This document shows, piece by piece, positions 1 to 11,695 of a stretch of 34,238 bases of DNA. The stretch spans positions 1 through 34,238 of the forward strand of contig CAXKVV010001348.1 of assembly GCA_964058805.1 (NCBI GenBank), given 5' to 3'. Origin of the DNA: Schoenoplectus triqueter. Lineage: Eukaryota > Streptophyta > Magnoliopsida > Poales > Cyperaceae. A program made the translations under genes and the position numbers. The notes beneath the pieces were generated by a model that did not search any database, had not been told where the DNA came from, and saw nothing but the letters and a program-made list of their open reading frames with translations. The first letter of the stretch is position 1. Each line of letters opens with the position of its first letter.

Positions 1-363
1 ATTTTTTTAATGAACTAGTTCGAGTTCGATTCGTAATAGTTCGATATGTAGTTATTTGCATATATCTTTAACTATTTATTTAATAATATATACAATGGTA
101 TAATTATTTTATTATAAAATTAATAAAATATTATTAAATTATTATTAAATTAATAAATATTAGTTAATTTTTTATTTTATTATAAAAATGATAAAATATT
201 AATTATTTTAGCTCTAGTTATTTATGATAATATAAAAATAAATATAAAATTAGAATAATTGAGTTCATTTAGAGTTCGATTTAGTTCGAGTTAGTTTGAA
301 ATAGTTTCAAATAAAACTCAAACACCAATGAGTTCGATCGAATTCGATTTGTTTGCAGCCATA
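1..363. mobile_element. hAT-like MITE, partial (left end outside the window)
   Basis: The right end reads CGATTTGTTTGCAGCCATA, whose reverse complement starts TATGGCTGCAAACAAATCGA. This resembles the TAGGGCTGCAAACGA-type termini of plant hAT miniature elements. Both flanks of the AT-rich core carry repeated TTCGA/TCGAG words (about 17-50 and 270-350), as expected of subterminal repeats. The core is AT-rich without coding capacity. The left terminus and its 8-bp target duplication would lie before base 1, so the call rests on one terminus and family resemblance only. Confidence 0.5.
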
Positions 364-371
364 GTGATAAC

Positions 372-2759
372 AATGATTTTTTTTATCCATAATAAGTGAG
401 CTCCATTAAAATAATATACCTCCTAAATTTAAATCGGACCGTCTAATCTCATCCGACGTCCTAAAAATTATGACAATGATGATAACATTTTTTTCTATAA
501 CAGTGAATACTAAGGCGTCAGGTACTCCACTACCTCGGTTTTGAGGTCCAGAATAAAAATTTTATTTTCCTTAATCTAAAACCTGGCCTGACAAAGGAAA
601 AGGGATCTGGTTTTGTTCAGTTCCATAGTCCTTCAGAACTAAAGGGCTGTTAATGGCCTTTTCTTACTCCATCAGTAACAGTAAGCAATTAACCATTGGT
701 TCTTTTGGGCTCCAGTAATATCATTTTAGGCTTGAATAAATGGCCCAGTATATAATTGGACGGCCTTTAATTTTTATTTTTGTTGCAAATTTTGTGCAAT
801 ACTCCTGGCAACAACCCGGGCAGTTGTTTTTTTTTTTAAAAAATTAAAGGCGCCTTCATTAATATTTTGTGGGTAAATATTTTCTTTATTAAATGCTTAA
901 AATTTATCAATTTACGGTTGCTTGATGGATTTTCTAGATGCATCTAGGGACATAATTTCTGCATTCATGCGTTTAGATTTAGGTCTAAATATTTGGGGTA
1001 TAAATGCAGGTTGTTGTTGGTTTTGGAACGGTAGAGTAATTCCATACGTTTATTACACGAGCAAAATGCATTTTTTTTTATCGTTATAATAGCTTGATCT
1101 AAAAAAGAAAATATATACCTTACCAGTTTGCGAGTAAAATAGGTATAAGTTGATATTCAAAAATAGAGCCGAGAGGATGTTTAATTTCAAAATTGGTTTA
1201 TATTTTTTTTGTCATTATGCTGTACATATATCAAAATGTATCAGTAGTTCTTTTAAAAAAAAATTGGGATTTTGTTATATGATGCTACAAATCACAACAA
1301 AAAAATAAAATAAAAGCCAACTTGATATTTTCCCAACTTCCATCAAATAAAAAAATAAATAAATCTGTCTCTTCAATCTTCTTCATTTATTTATGCGTGT
1401 TGATTCATTTCAAACGATCACAATTTACGAATAAGACTTGTCGATGTTATGAAAATGCGTCTTTAATTGCTTAATAGTACGTCTCCTTATTTTTGTCACG
1501 TGATATGCAGATTTCGAGTTCAATTTAAGTCTATTGATATCTTGAAAGCATATACACAAAGAAGGTACATTAAATTAATTAAAAGGCAGTAAAGATACGC
1601 GCATCAAAGAATGCTTAGGTAATCCAATCCCACTTAATTAAGGTAAAAAAAAAAACTATATCTGTTCATAGTTCGGTCACTTACAAGACCAAAAGTGCTT
1701 TTGGACAATTAGACTTTTGGCGTGATAGTTTTGGTGGGGTTAATGCTTTCTCCAAACTAAGAGTACACCTACATTTTGTCGGGTGAAATAATATCCTCAT
1801 GTTTTTTTATATTTCTCACCATTCATCCAATGCATTTTCGCAATTTGATAATTGTAGTTTTTTTAGGATTCTATTGCAGACCAAACAACTTAGTCTACAT
1901 ATCGTTTTAATCATTGTTATCCTAGTTTCTTTAGTTGAGTGATTTTATATCCCTACAAACATTTGATTTTTTTTCAAATCGAAAGTAATTATGAAAAAGG
2001 TGAAGCAGGGACCATTAAAAAAAATCCAATATAATCATCAATTACATTTTTTAAATATAAATCTTATAAATAGAATTTCAGATGAGAATATTTTCTACTA
2101 GAGCAAATCAAGTTTCTTATCATATATTGCGTTAGATATATAAATTGCAATATCCTTGCTGGAAATTTTCTTATCAAACAACAATCACCAGATGGAATCA
2201 ATATTGATCATCTATACCGAAATTGTCATAAAACATGATATATTTTTCATAATCAGAATTCATTGAAAAAAAAGATAAATCAAATTTGTCCAATCAAATA
2301 AAATATAGGACAAAGACATGCAGTGAATCAACGTCCTATAATTAATACTTGGGGGATCTTTTAACGTATTTTGGGGAATTCTAATAAGATTGGGCTATTG
2401 CTGTAAATATTTAATTTTCCTTTCATTTCTACTAATTATATCCGTGTTACTTTCAATAAAGTTTTTTTTTACTTCTAACATTATTCCTACCACGAGCTTT
2501 TTTTTTCTTTTAATAAGAAAAAATGAACGATTATTGCGTGCCATCCTTTGTTCAATTGCACGTTACGTGATGATTATTCAGAATTATGACAAGATATAGA
2601 TGTGATTATCTAGCTATATTTTATTGCAGAGCGGCAGAAAGTTTTATTTCAAATTGAGATTTCTTTCTTTCCAATTTTTTTTTGTTTTGTTTTGGTGTCC
2701 TATACGGATTTTGTACCTATTTTCGTTATTCTGATGATGGAATTAAGAAAATACATAAC
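372..2759. other. AT-rich intergenic DNA, no gene seen
   Basis: Only short ORFs occur here. The longest, at 2390-2599, is a run of hydrophobic codons in T-rich DNA with no recognisable domain. GGCC/TGGGC words are present around 640-770 next to a TATATAA, but no reading frame follows them. I see no RNA gene and no clear transposon ends. Confidence 0.5.
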
Positions 2760-2762
2760 TTA

Positions 2763-3136
2763 GAGCATCTCTAATGGGGTTTTTAATTCAGTTTCTAGTC
2801 TGATGTGTCACGATATGATTTTAATTTTAGCGTTGGAGATGGAGTTTCTAATTTAGAAATCAGAACCGCAGTTTCTAATTTAGAAACTCGAATTTAATCT
2901 GAGTCGGATTTAGAACTACTGGTTTTCAGCGATGGAACGAAAAATTTCTATTTATCGCTAACTTGTTTTGGCGCAAATTCATTTTCAGTGCTCTGGCGCG
3001 CGTCTATCTGGCGCTTCAGAATAAAAAATTATGATTCAGCGCTGGAGAGAGGAATTGAATTTTAGAAATAATTTCTAAATAACTGACATGTCCAAATGAA
3101 TATATTTTAGCAACTGCATCTGCACTGGAGATGCTC
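2763..3136. mobile_element. PIF/Harbinger (Tourist-like) MITE, 374 bp
   Basis: The left terminus GAGCATCTCTAATG and the reverse complement of the right terminus, GAGCATCTCCAGTG, form terminal inverted repeats with two mismatches in 14. Both sides are flanked by TTA (2760-2762 and 3137-3139), the 3-bp target duplication typical of PIF/Harbinger elements. GAGCATCTCCA-type termini are a widespread plant MITE class. There is no coding capacity. The interior carries the palindromic word TTTCTAATTTAGAAA twice (2845-2859 and 2872-2886). Confidence 0.82.
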
Positions 3137-3139
3137 TTA

Positions 3140-4155
3140 GTTGTCAATAAAACTAGGCAGTTTAAGGTCGCTTCCGTTGGGAATATATAATTAAATTTTC
3201 TTTTTGAGGAAAAATAACGGCCAATTCTCTTTTTTTTTTTAATTGAACCATGAAGTTTGGCTAAAGAATTAATTTCTATTTTTTTTTTTGCCGGACCATG
3301 CCTGACAGCGGCAAAGCTGACTAATCCAATTTGTCTCTAAACTTATCTGCTGGCACAACACACTTTATCCCAGTTTTAAAAAGGATACTTTCATAGAAAA
3401 AAAAATTATATATAAAAACTGTTAGACCCGTCGAGCAAGTAATACCTATATCTATAAAAAGAATTAATTTTCTTATAATTTTAATAAATGAAATCGTTAA
3501 ATCCACCAGTACAAGTAACACCTAATTACGTCACAAGCTAACAAAAGCAGTGCCAAGAATGAAACCTGATGCTCGGTCAAGTAAAAAAGAACCCCTCAAA
3601 TCCAGAACAATGGATAGATAAATTGAAAATGCAAATGACACGCGGATTAACTTATATTGATAATTTTAAAAAAATAATAATAAGAGAGTGCCTTTTTCGG
3701 TTGGCCATGTAAGTTGATTATTAACAGGATTTGGGATGTCAATGTATCGTGTTTGATCGGGTCTTAATTATTTTATTATTTTTTTTATCAAATTTGTTCA
3801 GTTTAAAATATTAAATTTGTCCGATTTAATCTGACATGTATAAAATAATTAAGTAATTATTAATTATTTTTATATAATTTACTTAATATTAAATAATATA
3901 TACTTTTTCTTAATTAATATGTATATAACTTTTAATTAACATTAAATCACAAAATACATTCAAAAAACATAATTCAACGGGTCGGCTCGAGTTAGTCAGT
4001 ACCGATCTGTCCCGACTTGAGTATGATAAAAAAAATGAGTATGATAAAAAAAATAATACATATTTGACCCATTTATTCCCATATCATTTTGATTTGGATT
4101 GTATTCACATTGAATTAGGAATTAAAATTCCTAAACAGGACAAGTAATTAATCCT
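3140..4155. other. AT-rich intergenic DNA with a short tandem duplication
   Basis: No gene is supported. The ORF on the minus strand at 3321-3521 has no domain. An 18-bp word, GAGTATGATAAAAAAAAT, is repeated in tandem around 4019-4054. The stretch 3735-4090 begins and ends with sequences faintly like a hAT MITE (GGGATGTCAATG near 3735, GACCCATTTATTCCC near 4066), but the termini match poorly and no target duplication is visible. Confidence 0.4.
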
Positions 4156-4345
4156 TGTTAGAGTTTTATGAAGTAAAAATAAAAGGGGAGGATAGCGTTA
4201 GAAAGAGACAGACGGTGACTGATTGAGGCTAATTCATTTTGTTTTATTCATATGAAGTTTTGTTTACATATATAGCAAATAGAAGTAAAAAAAATAAAGG
4301 ATATAGTCCGTAGGCTCAAAATATAATTTGGGTCGCACTCTAACA
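4156..4345 (-). repeat. Probable 3' LTR of the copia element
   Basis: Read on the minus strand, the block starts TGTTAGAGTGCG and ends ACTCTAACA, giving 9-bp inverted termini with the TG...CA rule of LTRs. Immediately 5' of it (minus strand) is AAGGTGAAAATTGT, comparable with the AAGGTGGAGATTGT polypurine junction usual before copia 3' LTRs. At 190 bp it is short but possible for this group. No second copy was found for comparison. The 5 bases beyond it (4151-4155) would be the target duplication, but the partner is lost. Confidence 0.55.
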
Positions 4346-4457
4346 ATTTTCACCTTGAGATAAATTGTGTCCAAATCAAACTAACTTAATAGTAAATAAA
4401 TTAAACAAAATGCAACTAGCAAAAATTAGCAACCAAAAATTGAACACATCGCTAGAA

Positions 4458-7145
4458 TCAAACTAGCAACATGCTAGAAACAAAATGACACCAAGTTTGA
4501 GCAAAATTAAACTTTACAATGGGAAGATGTTTTGTGAGCATATCGGTGGAATTCGACTTGGTACCAATCTTCTTGACAACCAGCTCACCTTCCGAGATCA
4601 CATCTCGAACAAAATGATACCGAATGTCAATATGTTTGGTCTTTTTATGGTACATACGATATTTTATCAAATGAATTGTACTTTGATTATCACAATATAT
4701 CATGATAGTATCCTTAAATGAGGACATCTCACCAACAAAAGACTTGAGCCAAAGAGCCTCCTTGTGAGCCTCATTAATTGTCATATGCTCTTCAGTGTTA
4801 GAAAGTGCAACCATAGCTTGGAGTTGAGACTTCAAACTAATTGCACATCCTCCAAAAGTGAACACATAAACGGTCAAGGACCGTCTCTTGTCAATATCAC
4901 CCGCAAAATCTACATCCACACAAACCTACTAATTCTTTATTGCTCCTTTCAAACTCCAAACGAGCATCGCTAGTACCTTTTAAATAGTGAAAAATCCACT
5001 TCATCGCTTCTCAATGTCCTTTTTCGGGACAAAAGAAGTACCTACGTACCACACTAACGGCTTGAGCTAGGTCGAGCCTTATGCATATCATCAAGTACAT
5101 AAGACTCATAACCACACTTGAATGTGAAATAATTTTCATATAACTCTTCTCATGGTCAGATTTTGTGCTAAAATTGGCACTAAGCTTAAAATGTGCCCTA
5201 AGTGGAGTAGACACAACCTTTGCCTTCTCCATACCAAATTGGTGTATTATCTTCTCGGCAAATTTTTTTTGTGAAATAAATAATTTACGTTGGGACTGAT
5301 CCCTTGTGATCTCCATACCAAAGATCCTTCTAGCAGCCCCTAAATCTTTCATCCATATTAAAATTTACAATCAACATGTCATCGACATAGAGCAACAAGT
5401 AAATGAACTCACCTCCGACTGCCCTTTTAAAATAAACATAATTATTATAGCTAGAATGGGTGAAAGCAATACTCACCATGAATGAACCAAACTTTTTGTA
5501 CCATTGTCACGAAGATTGCTTAAGGTCATAAGGATATTTCTTTAACAAACACAAATGGTCATCCTTTTCGATAATTTTGAAACTTATGGTCGCCTCATAT
5601 AAATTTGTTCATCCCAATTGCCATGCAATAATGTAGTTTTCACATTCAATTGTTCTACTCTAAGTCTTTCACTGCCACTAAAGAAAACATGAGTGAGAAC
5701 ACATTATTGAAGTCTACACCTTCGACTTGACTATAACCATTAGGCACAAATTTAGCTTTATATCTAATATCCCTTAAACTTGATCCATTGATCTTCTTCT
5801 TAAAAATCCATTTACAACCCATAACCCTCTTGTCACTAGGTGGTTTAAGAAGGGTCCAAGTTTGGTTATATTGTAATAAGGTCAACTCTTCATTCATGAT
5901 CGTAACCCAATCGGTTGCGTTCTTAGAAGAGATTACCTCTTTATAATAAGATGGCTCACAAGAATCTAAATCTTCGACAATAAGCAAATTCAGGAAAATC
6001 ATATCTAGCCGATTCGGATGCACCATCACGTGCCTTCAACATTATCGACTCATCAAAGATAACATCCCTCAAAATGAGAAACTTAGATATTTTATGACAC
6101 CATATTTTGTACTCTTTCACATTCATGGGATACCCAACAAAGACATATTTCTTCGCTTTTAGCTCTAACTTTCCCTCATCTACATGAAAATAAACGAGAC
6201 AATCGAACACCCTCAACTTTGATAATCGACCGGCTTACCCGACCATACCTCTTCGGATGTCTTACACTCAATTGAAGTGGTAGGAGATCGATTCATCAAA
6301 TAGCATGCGATGCTCATCGCTTCCGCCCAAAACTCATTACCCAAACTCACATTAGAAAACACACATCAAGCACTTTCAAGTAGTGTCCTATTTTATCTCT
6401 TCGCAATATCATTTTGTTATGGAGTGCGCATAATCGTCTTATGTCGAACAATCCTTTCGTCTTTGCAAAAGTCATCAAACTCACGGCTGTAAAATTCCAA
6501 ATCATTATCGGTTCTTAACCTCTTCACCTTCCTTCTAATTTTTTTTCCAAAAGTTATTTCTATTCTTTGAATATTTTTAAAATTTTGCTTTTTTCTTTCA
6601 AGAAATATATTCAAATCTTCCTCAAAAAATCATTATAAAAGTGAGCAAATAATGAGAACCGTTACCTTTTGATGACACTTGAGACGGTCCCCAAAGTTCT
6701 GAATGAACAGTCTAATATTTTTCTTGATCGAGTGAATGGTCGTTGAGAAGCTCAACTTTTTTTGTTTGTCAAATACACAATGCTCAAAAATTCCATATTG
6801 TACGTGCATTGGCCGCATAACAAGTCTCTCTTACCCAAAATGTTCATTCCTCGCTCGCTCATGTGCCCGAATCTCATATGCCATAATTTTATAACATCTG
6901 CATCCAAGGTGGACTCCACAATAGTGGTCGAGTCCATGACCATGAAACCCTATAAAAAAATAGAGAGTTCCAACTCTCTTTCCTCTCATGATTGTAAGAG
7001 CCCCTTTAGACACATGGAAGACTTCACCTTCACTTTAGAGCTTATATCCTTTATCCTCAAGAGATTCCAAAAAAAATAAATTCTTTGTCAAATCGGGTAT
7101 ATTCCCGTCTTTTATGAGATATCAATCTTGTCTAGTCTACATTTA
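4458..7145 (-). pseudogene. Copia gag-pol pseudogene (pre-integrase, integrase, RT, RNase H)
   Basis: The minus-strand fragments, in coding order, are as follows. 7145-6831 is GAG-pre-integrase, with the words KGALTIMRGKR and LWHMRFGHMSERGM. 6818-6633 is the integrase zinc region (EHCVFDKQKK). 6614-6417 is the integrase core (RLRTDNDLEF). 6216-5956 is the integrase C-terminal region (RVFDCLVYFHVDEGKLE). 6029-5655 is the start of reverse transcriptase (GCKWIFKKK, YSQVEGVDFN). The catalytic YVDDM codons lie at 5375-5389. 5352-5011 is the RT thumb region (MKDLGAARRIFGMEI). 4919-4458 is RNase H (DFAGDIDKRRS, TKHIDIRYHFVRD). At least six breaks separate these pieces, and the RT section at 5353-5654 is riddled with stops. 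In the RNase H piece the usual SWKS and TEAEY words are altered. No functional product is expected. Confidence 0.92.
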
Positions 7146-7791
7146 AAATTCAATAAAATATATCATAAGGAAATAATTTTAAATAAAAAATTATTAATTA
7201 CTTCTATCTATGATCACAGAAATGAAATGCCAAAAAAAAAGTAATCATCATAAACTATCATGAAGGAAAGAAAAATTATTCCATGAACAAAAAAATGGTT
7301 ACAGACAATTTATGACCCCGTTGACATTCATTCATTCGCAATGTGAAAAACACACACACACACAAATACGCACGCGTAAATGACAAATCATTCCTGAGAG
7401 TTAATTTATTGTGTTGTGTATTACCCTATATTATGATTTCAAATTTATTTATTTTGAATACTTGAATGGTCAGTTCAAAACGATTAGTGATCTACATAAT
7501 CAAAATTTTGCCAAATCCTATCTTTTCGAAAAATATAAAATTATCTGCTTTAAAAATTTCACCACTTTCTTTAATAATATTATAATTAGTGAATGTCCGT
7601 AGGAATTGTTTTCTCTAAATGTAAAGTAAACAAAAAAATATCTAAAAAAGGTGAAGTTGTCTGTTTCGTACCAGATCTTATTTTTTGGATCAATTGAACA
7701 GGTCCAACTAACTGTTTGAATAAAAATAGAAATAGATCTGAGCCATGGTACGTCAGATACAGAAATACCTGTGAATATTGTAGCATAGCAA
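7146..7791. other. AT-rich spacer, no gene seen
   Basis: It contains a short (CA)n tract near 7349-7366 followed by CGCACGCG. The ORF 7411-7602 is AT-driven and has no domain. It may include the lost 5' part of the copia element, but nothing recognisable remains. Confidence 0.4.
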
Positions 7792-7792
7792 T

Positions 7793-7875
<83 letters not shown>
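7792..7875. repeat. Compound microsatellite (ACA)n(ATA)n
   Basis: About 14 units of CAA run into about 14 units of AAT without interruption. The long ORFs on both strands here (poly-Thr/poly-Ile and poly-Ile/poly-Val) are products of the trinucleotide repeat and are not genes. Confidence 0.95.
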
Positions 7876-7876
<1 letters not shown>

Positions 7877-8039
7877 CATCGTGGTATGTGATAGTTGTCG
7901 TTTATGTATCTCGGCAAGGTGCCAAGAAGTTGCTCAGTTCGTTTGGTTAACCATCGAACAATCCTTGTGAATCTATTGGCGTATGTAATGCCATATAACA
8001 AATTAACATTTTGTTTTATAGCTGGCCTTTCTGAAATAA

Positions 8040-9196
8040 GGGAGTGTTTGGCACTCAATGGAATAGCAAAAAATTAGAATAGAATAGCTATTCCGACGAA
8101 TTAATTTACCAAACGAATTTTAGACTAAGTAGAAGAGTGCGAAATAGTGCTAATCCGGTATACCAACTTATAGGTGAAATACCGGATTAGCTCTCGTCGG
8201 AATAGCGATTATTATTTGATTATGATGTATTATATTATTATATTATGATTATGGTTAAGATTTAGTATTATTATATTATTATACTATATTTATGATTATA
8301 ATTTATTATATTAATATTATGATTATTATTATTTATTATTATTATTATCATTATATTATTATTATTAAATTATTATTATTATTATTATTATATTATCGCT
8401 ACCATTAGTATTATTATATTATTTATTATTATTATAAATACAATTTTAATATTATATTATTATATTATGAATATAAATATAATTATTTTATTATTATATT
8501 ATTATGATTAAGATTATTTATTATTATATTATTATATTATGATGATTATGATTATGATTATTATTACTTATTATTATTTTATTATGTTGTATTATATTAT
8601 TTTATGTTGATTATAGTGATGATTAATTTATTATTATATTATTATAATTATAATTATTTTTAATTATTTTTATGATTATGATTATATTTTTATTATTATA
8701 TTATTATGATTATGATTATGGTTATATTATTATGATTATGACTATAATTATTATTATCATGATTATGATTATGATTATTATATTATGATTATATTATTAA
8801 AATTATGATTACTTATTATTATTATTATATTATTATAATTATGATTGTAATTATAATTTTTTATTATTATATTACTATATTATGATTATGTTTATATTTT
8901 TATTATATTACTATTATAATATTATTATTTATTATGATTATTTTTATTACTTTATTATTATTATTATCTTACCATTATGATTATTATTTTACTATTATTA
9001 TTATTATCATCATCATTATTAGTATCATAATTATTCATATTTTAACTATTTTGAGTAACAACTGCCAAACGATATTTTCGCTCTTCCGAATAGTCAAGAA
9101 TACCACTCTTCTACCACTCTTCCAAAAAAAATACTATTCTATCACTTTTCCAAAATTATTACTCTTCCAAAGCTATTCCTTGATTTGCCAAACGAT
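8040..9196 (+). mobile_element. Harbinger-like non-autonomous element with TTA-rich core, copy 1
   Basis: The left end is GGGAGTGTTTGGCA followed by a GGAATAGC word. The right end, reverse-complemented, is ATCGTTTGGCA followed by the same GGAATAGC. These are imperfect terminal inverted repeats sharing GTTTGGCA. TAA stands on both sides (8037-8039 and 9197-9199), fitting the 3-bp target site of PIF/Harbinger elements. The left 170 bp fold into nested stems: 8087-8099 pairs exactly with 8194-8206, and CTAATCCGGTAT (8150) pairs with ATACCGGATTAG (ending 8190). The core is a degenerate TTA/TGATTA repeat. There is no transposase. A second copy of the left part lies inverted at 15465-15629, which confirms that this is a repeat family. 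Confidence 0.72.
8216..9045. repeat. Degenerate TTA/TGATTA microsatellite core of the element
   Basis: About 830 bp of imperfect ATT, TTATTATATTA and GATTATGATT words lie between the two unique ends of the Harbinger-like element. The same kind of tract occurs at the same position in the inverted copy (15083-15464). ORFs here are low-complexity artefacts. Confidence 0.85.
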
Positions 9197-9202
9197 TAAT
9201 AA

Positions 9203-10100
9203 CTTTTTAAGAAGATCAATATTTACTCACAAAATTTCAAAAAGGTCTGGGCCTATCGCAGAATTTCTTTTTTTGACCGTTCATTTAGAATTTTTTTTTC
9301 TTATCCCGAAACTGGATTGAGCGCGAGTTTCCTTACCTAAACGATATGAAGAAAATCGAGTATTGCTTGTAGATTGTTGACACAGTACGCAACGTCACTC
9401 TCGTGCTTTCGAAACTCTGTTATGTATGGAATAACTTTAGATAATTTAATTTTAAATAATGATATTTTTCGGATTGAATTTTATTTCTAGATCATTCTAA
9501 TTTATTTAAAATTAAAAACTTTGTTGTTGTAAGATAATTTTAAATGTGGACTACTTAAGATAATTTTTTTGGTATGATTAAAGAAGAGAGGTTGATTAGC
9601 AAAAAATATTACTGTAATAAATTAACTACACTCATTCCAATCCATAACAAACTATCTCTTATTTATTTTAACAAAAAACATATTTGTTTTGGGCGATAAC
9701 GCTCGAATACTATTCTGGGGAAAACGTTAATCTTGTTACTTAGGATTTTTTTATTTATTTTTAGCACACAGCATCCTTAAAATTAATTAAAATATGAGGG
9801 TTTAAATCACTTAATTTTTTTATACCTCAATTATACCTTATTTTTTTTATTTTTAATAACACAAAATTTAAAATTAAAACATCAAAATAAACCTTAAATT
9901 TGATATAGGTCATTTTATTTATGTATAGATTAAAAATTATGAAATTGAATAACACTTTATGTGACACCAAGAGCTTGTAGAAAATGCAATCATATGATTA
10001 ATTTCTAAATATTCATTTTATAATTCGTTGATTTACATAAAACAAATGTGAAAAATGAATATTTTTTTATGTAAGAAGAAAATATAATTTAGATAAAATT
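9203..10100. other. AT-rich spacer between two transposon ends, nothing assigned
   Basis: No ORF of interest, no RNA gene and no clear repeat was found. A slightly GC-richer piece at 9320-9420 has no recognisable content. Confidence 0.4.
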
Positions 10101-10204
10101 TAAGGGTACATTCGGCAAATTAAAGAATAGATTTGGAAGAGTGGTAATTTTGGAAGAGCGATAAAATAATGTCTTTTTGAAAGAGTGGAAGAGTGGTAAT
10201 TTTG

Positions 10205-10755
10205 GGTACGTTGAGTCCTTACCCTCATCGATATCTAAATACACCAGAAGCTAAAAAAATGGGGGACAATCTAAAAAATTAGAAAGTAAAAATATAACAG
10301 ATAATAGAAGAAAACATAATCATGCGTATCAATATAAGTATTAAAATAGAAGAAATAGGAACAATAACTACCATCAGATAAATAGAGATACATTTAATCC
10401 TCATTGGTCAAATAAAATTTATTTTAGAGGTCCAAATGATTGGTTTTATGAATTAAAAAATCAAGGTGTGTCACAAGATTGGACTCAAAGAAATGAGTCA
10501 CAAAAAGATATTCTACAACATGCACAAAAGTCAAACACATTTGTCAATAATAAGAACAAATTATTAAATAATCCGAGGACGCAAGCTCAAGAATTAAAGA
10601 ATCACTACCATTATCTTTTTGTGCAAACTAGTGATAAAAGGCCTTCAAATGTGTTTTATAACTATTGTTGCAAGTTAGATCATATTTCATTTGAATGTCA
10701 ACTTAGGAAGAAAAATAATAATACAAATATTATTTGGGTTCCTAAACCAAAATGA
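10205..10755 (+). pseudogene. Copia-type gag fragment with damaged zinc knuckle
   Basis: One frame from about 10205 reads through two stops (around 10252 and 10342) and is then open to 10755. It is rich in Asn, Lys and Gln and contains a knuckle-like stretch, YNYCCKLDHISFEC, then IIWVPKPK. The copia nucleocapsid pattern is C-x2-C-x4-H-x4-C. Here the second Cys, the His and the last Cys are in register, but the first Cys position is Tyr. The KIWVPK-type word right after the knuckle is usual in plant copia gag-pol. Protease, integrase and RT are absent downstream, so there is a large internal deletion. Confidence 0.7.
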
Positions 10756-11106
10756 TAAATAATTGTTTGAATAATCCCTAAAATTTCATTATCCACATAT
10801 TCAGGGGAAACTTATATAAGAAAATACATATATCATAAACTAATTTCTTGCTTGTCTTTATTTTTTATTATATATTATTTATCTATGTTATTTATTTATA
10901 ATTTTCTTTGAATGAGGGGCATAATCCATACCTTGAGGGGGAGCTTTGTTAAAATTCTCTTTTTCTCCGATTTTTAAACTAAGAGGTAGAAATAATGACA
11001 TAATATCATTTTAATAATTTTGAGAAATTCATAAATGGATTATGCATTCTAAAATTTTAATTATACACCTATGTGTTTATTTTGTAAATCGTCAAAAGAG
11101 GGAGAT
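10756..11106 (+). mobile_element. 3' noncoding part of a SIRE/Maximus-like copia element with polypurine tract
   Basis: The words GAGGGGGAGCTTTG near 10935 and GTCAAAAGAGGGAGATTG just before 11107 are typical of the region between pol and the 3' LTR of SIRE/Maximus-type copia elements, where a GGGGGAGATTGTT junction primes plus-strand synthesis. The gag fragment upstream and this tract together describe a copia element that has lost most of pol. Confidence 0.55.
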
Positions 11107-11218
11107 TGTTATTGTAAAGAAGTCTCAAAATTATATAGAATTATATTTACCAATTTGTAAAATAATCACATAAGTATTTAACAATTTCTTTGGGTATATG
11201 AAATGCAGACATCAGCAG

Positions 11219-11220
<2 letters not shown>

Positions 11221-11270
<50 letters not shown>
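11221..11270. repeat. (TA)n microsatellite left of hairpin element 1
   Basis: About 25 perfect AT units. With the shorter tracts at 11681-11695 and 12097-12137 it frames the two hairpin elements. Confidence 0.95.
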
Positions 11271-11274
<4 letters not shown>

Positions 11275-11675
11275 TAATGTTATGGTGCTTCGCGAAATAA
11301 AAAAAATTTTGTGCTTCGCGTCCGTATCTCGAATTTAAAAGTTCAAACAACCGATCCAAACTGTTGAGCATCATCTTCATATTGAAATATCCTTGGAGAT
11401 CAAATTTTATATTTTTTTGAATTTTTTTGATATTTTTTAGATGGGTACAAAGTCGCTTGTTTTGGATGGTGCAGAAATCTTTAGATCAACAAACTTTGTA
11501 CCCATCTAAAAAATATCAAAAAAATTGAAAAAAATATAAAATTTGATCTCCAAGGATATTTCAATATGAAGATGATATTCAACGGTTTGGATCGGCCGTT
11601 TGAACTTTTAAATTCGAGATACGGACGCGAAGCACAAAAGATTTTTTGTTTCGCGAAGCACCATAGCATTACTCT
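11271..11675. mobile_element. Hairpin (foldback) MITE 1 inserted in (TA)n
   Basis: The left arm starts AGAGTAATGTTATGGTGC, and the reverse complement of the right end starts AGAGTAATGCTATGGTGC. The arms pair over about 190 bp with few mismatches around a central loop near 11460-11490 (TGGATGGTGCAGAAATC). Each arm also holds a small GCTTCGCGAAGC-type palindrome near its end. Both sides are (TA)n, as with plant miniature elements that target TA repeats. There is no coding capacity. Confidence 0.85.
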
Positions 11676-11695
11676 CTCTCTATATATATATATAT

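Larger units (their letters stand above)
4156..7145 (-). mobile_element. Decayed Ty1/copia retrotransposon (Tork/Tnt1-like), 5'-truncated
   Basis: In the minus direction this contains, in the copia order, a GAG-pre-integrase segment, integrase, reverse transcriptase and RNase H, followed by a polypurine-like run and one LTR. No 5' LTR, primer-binding site or gag nucleocapsid is found above 7145, so at least a third of the element is missing. The domain order integrase before reverse transcriptase identifies copia rather than gypsy. The pre-integrase and integrase wording is closest to the Tnt1/Tork group. Frameshifts and stops throughout show that it is inactive. Confidence 0.9.

Noticed and set aside
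3735..4090. Possible third hAT MITE (GGGATGTCAATG ... GACCCATTTATTCCC)
   Set aside because: Terminal repeats match poorly and no 8-bp duplication could be found.
4485..4973. Plus-strand ORFs opposite the copia RNase H
   Set aside because: They are reverse-strand shadows of the minus-strand pol pseudogene, which carries the recognisable motifs.
7586..7970. Overlapping ORFs on both strands with poly-Ile, poly-Val and poly-Thr runs
   Set aside because: They are direct translations of the (ACA)n(ATA)n microsatellite and have no flanking coding character.
8934..9320. 128-codon ORF in the TTA-rich region
   Set aside because: The start lies in low-complexity TTA repeat, and the rest crosses the right terminus of the Harbinger-like element. 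No domain.
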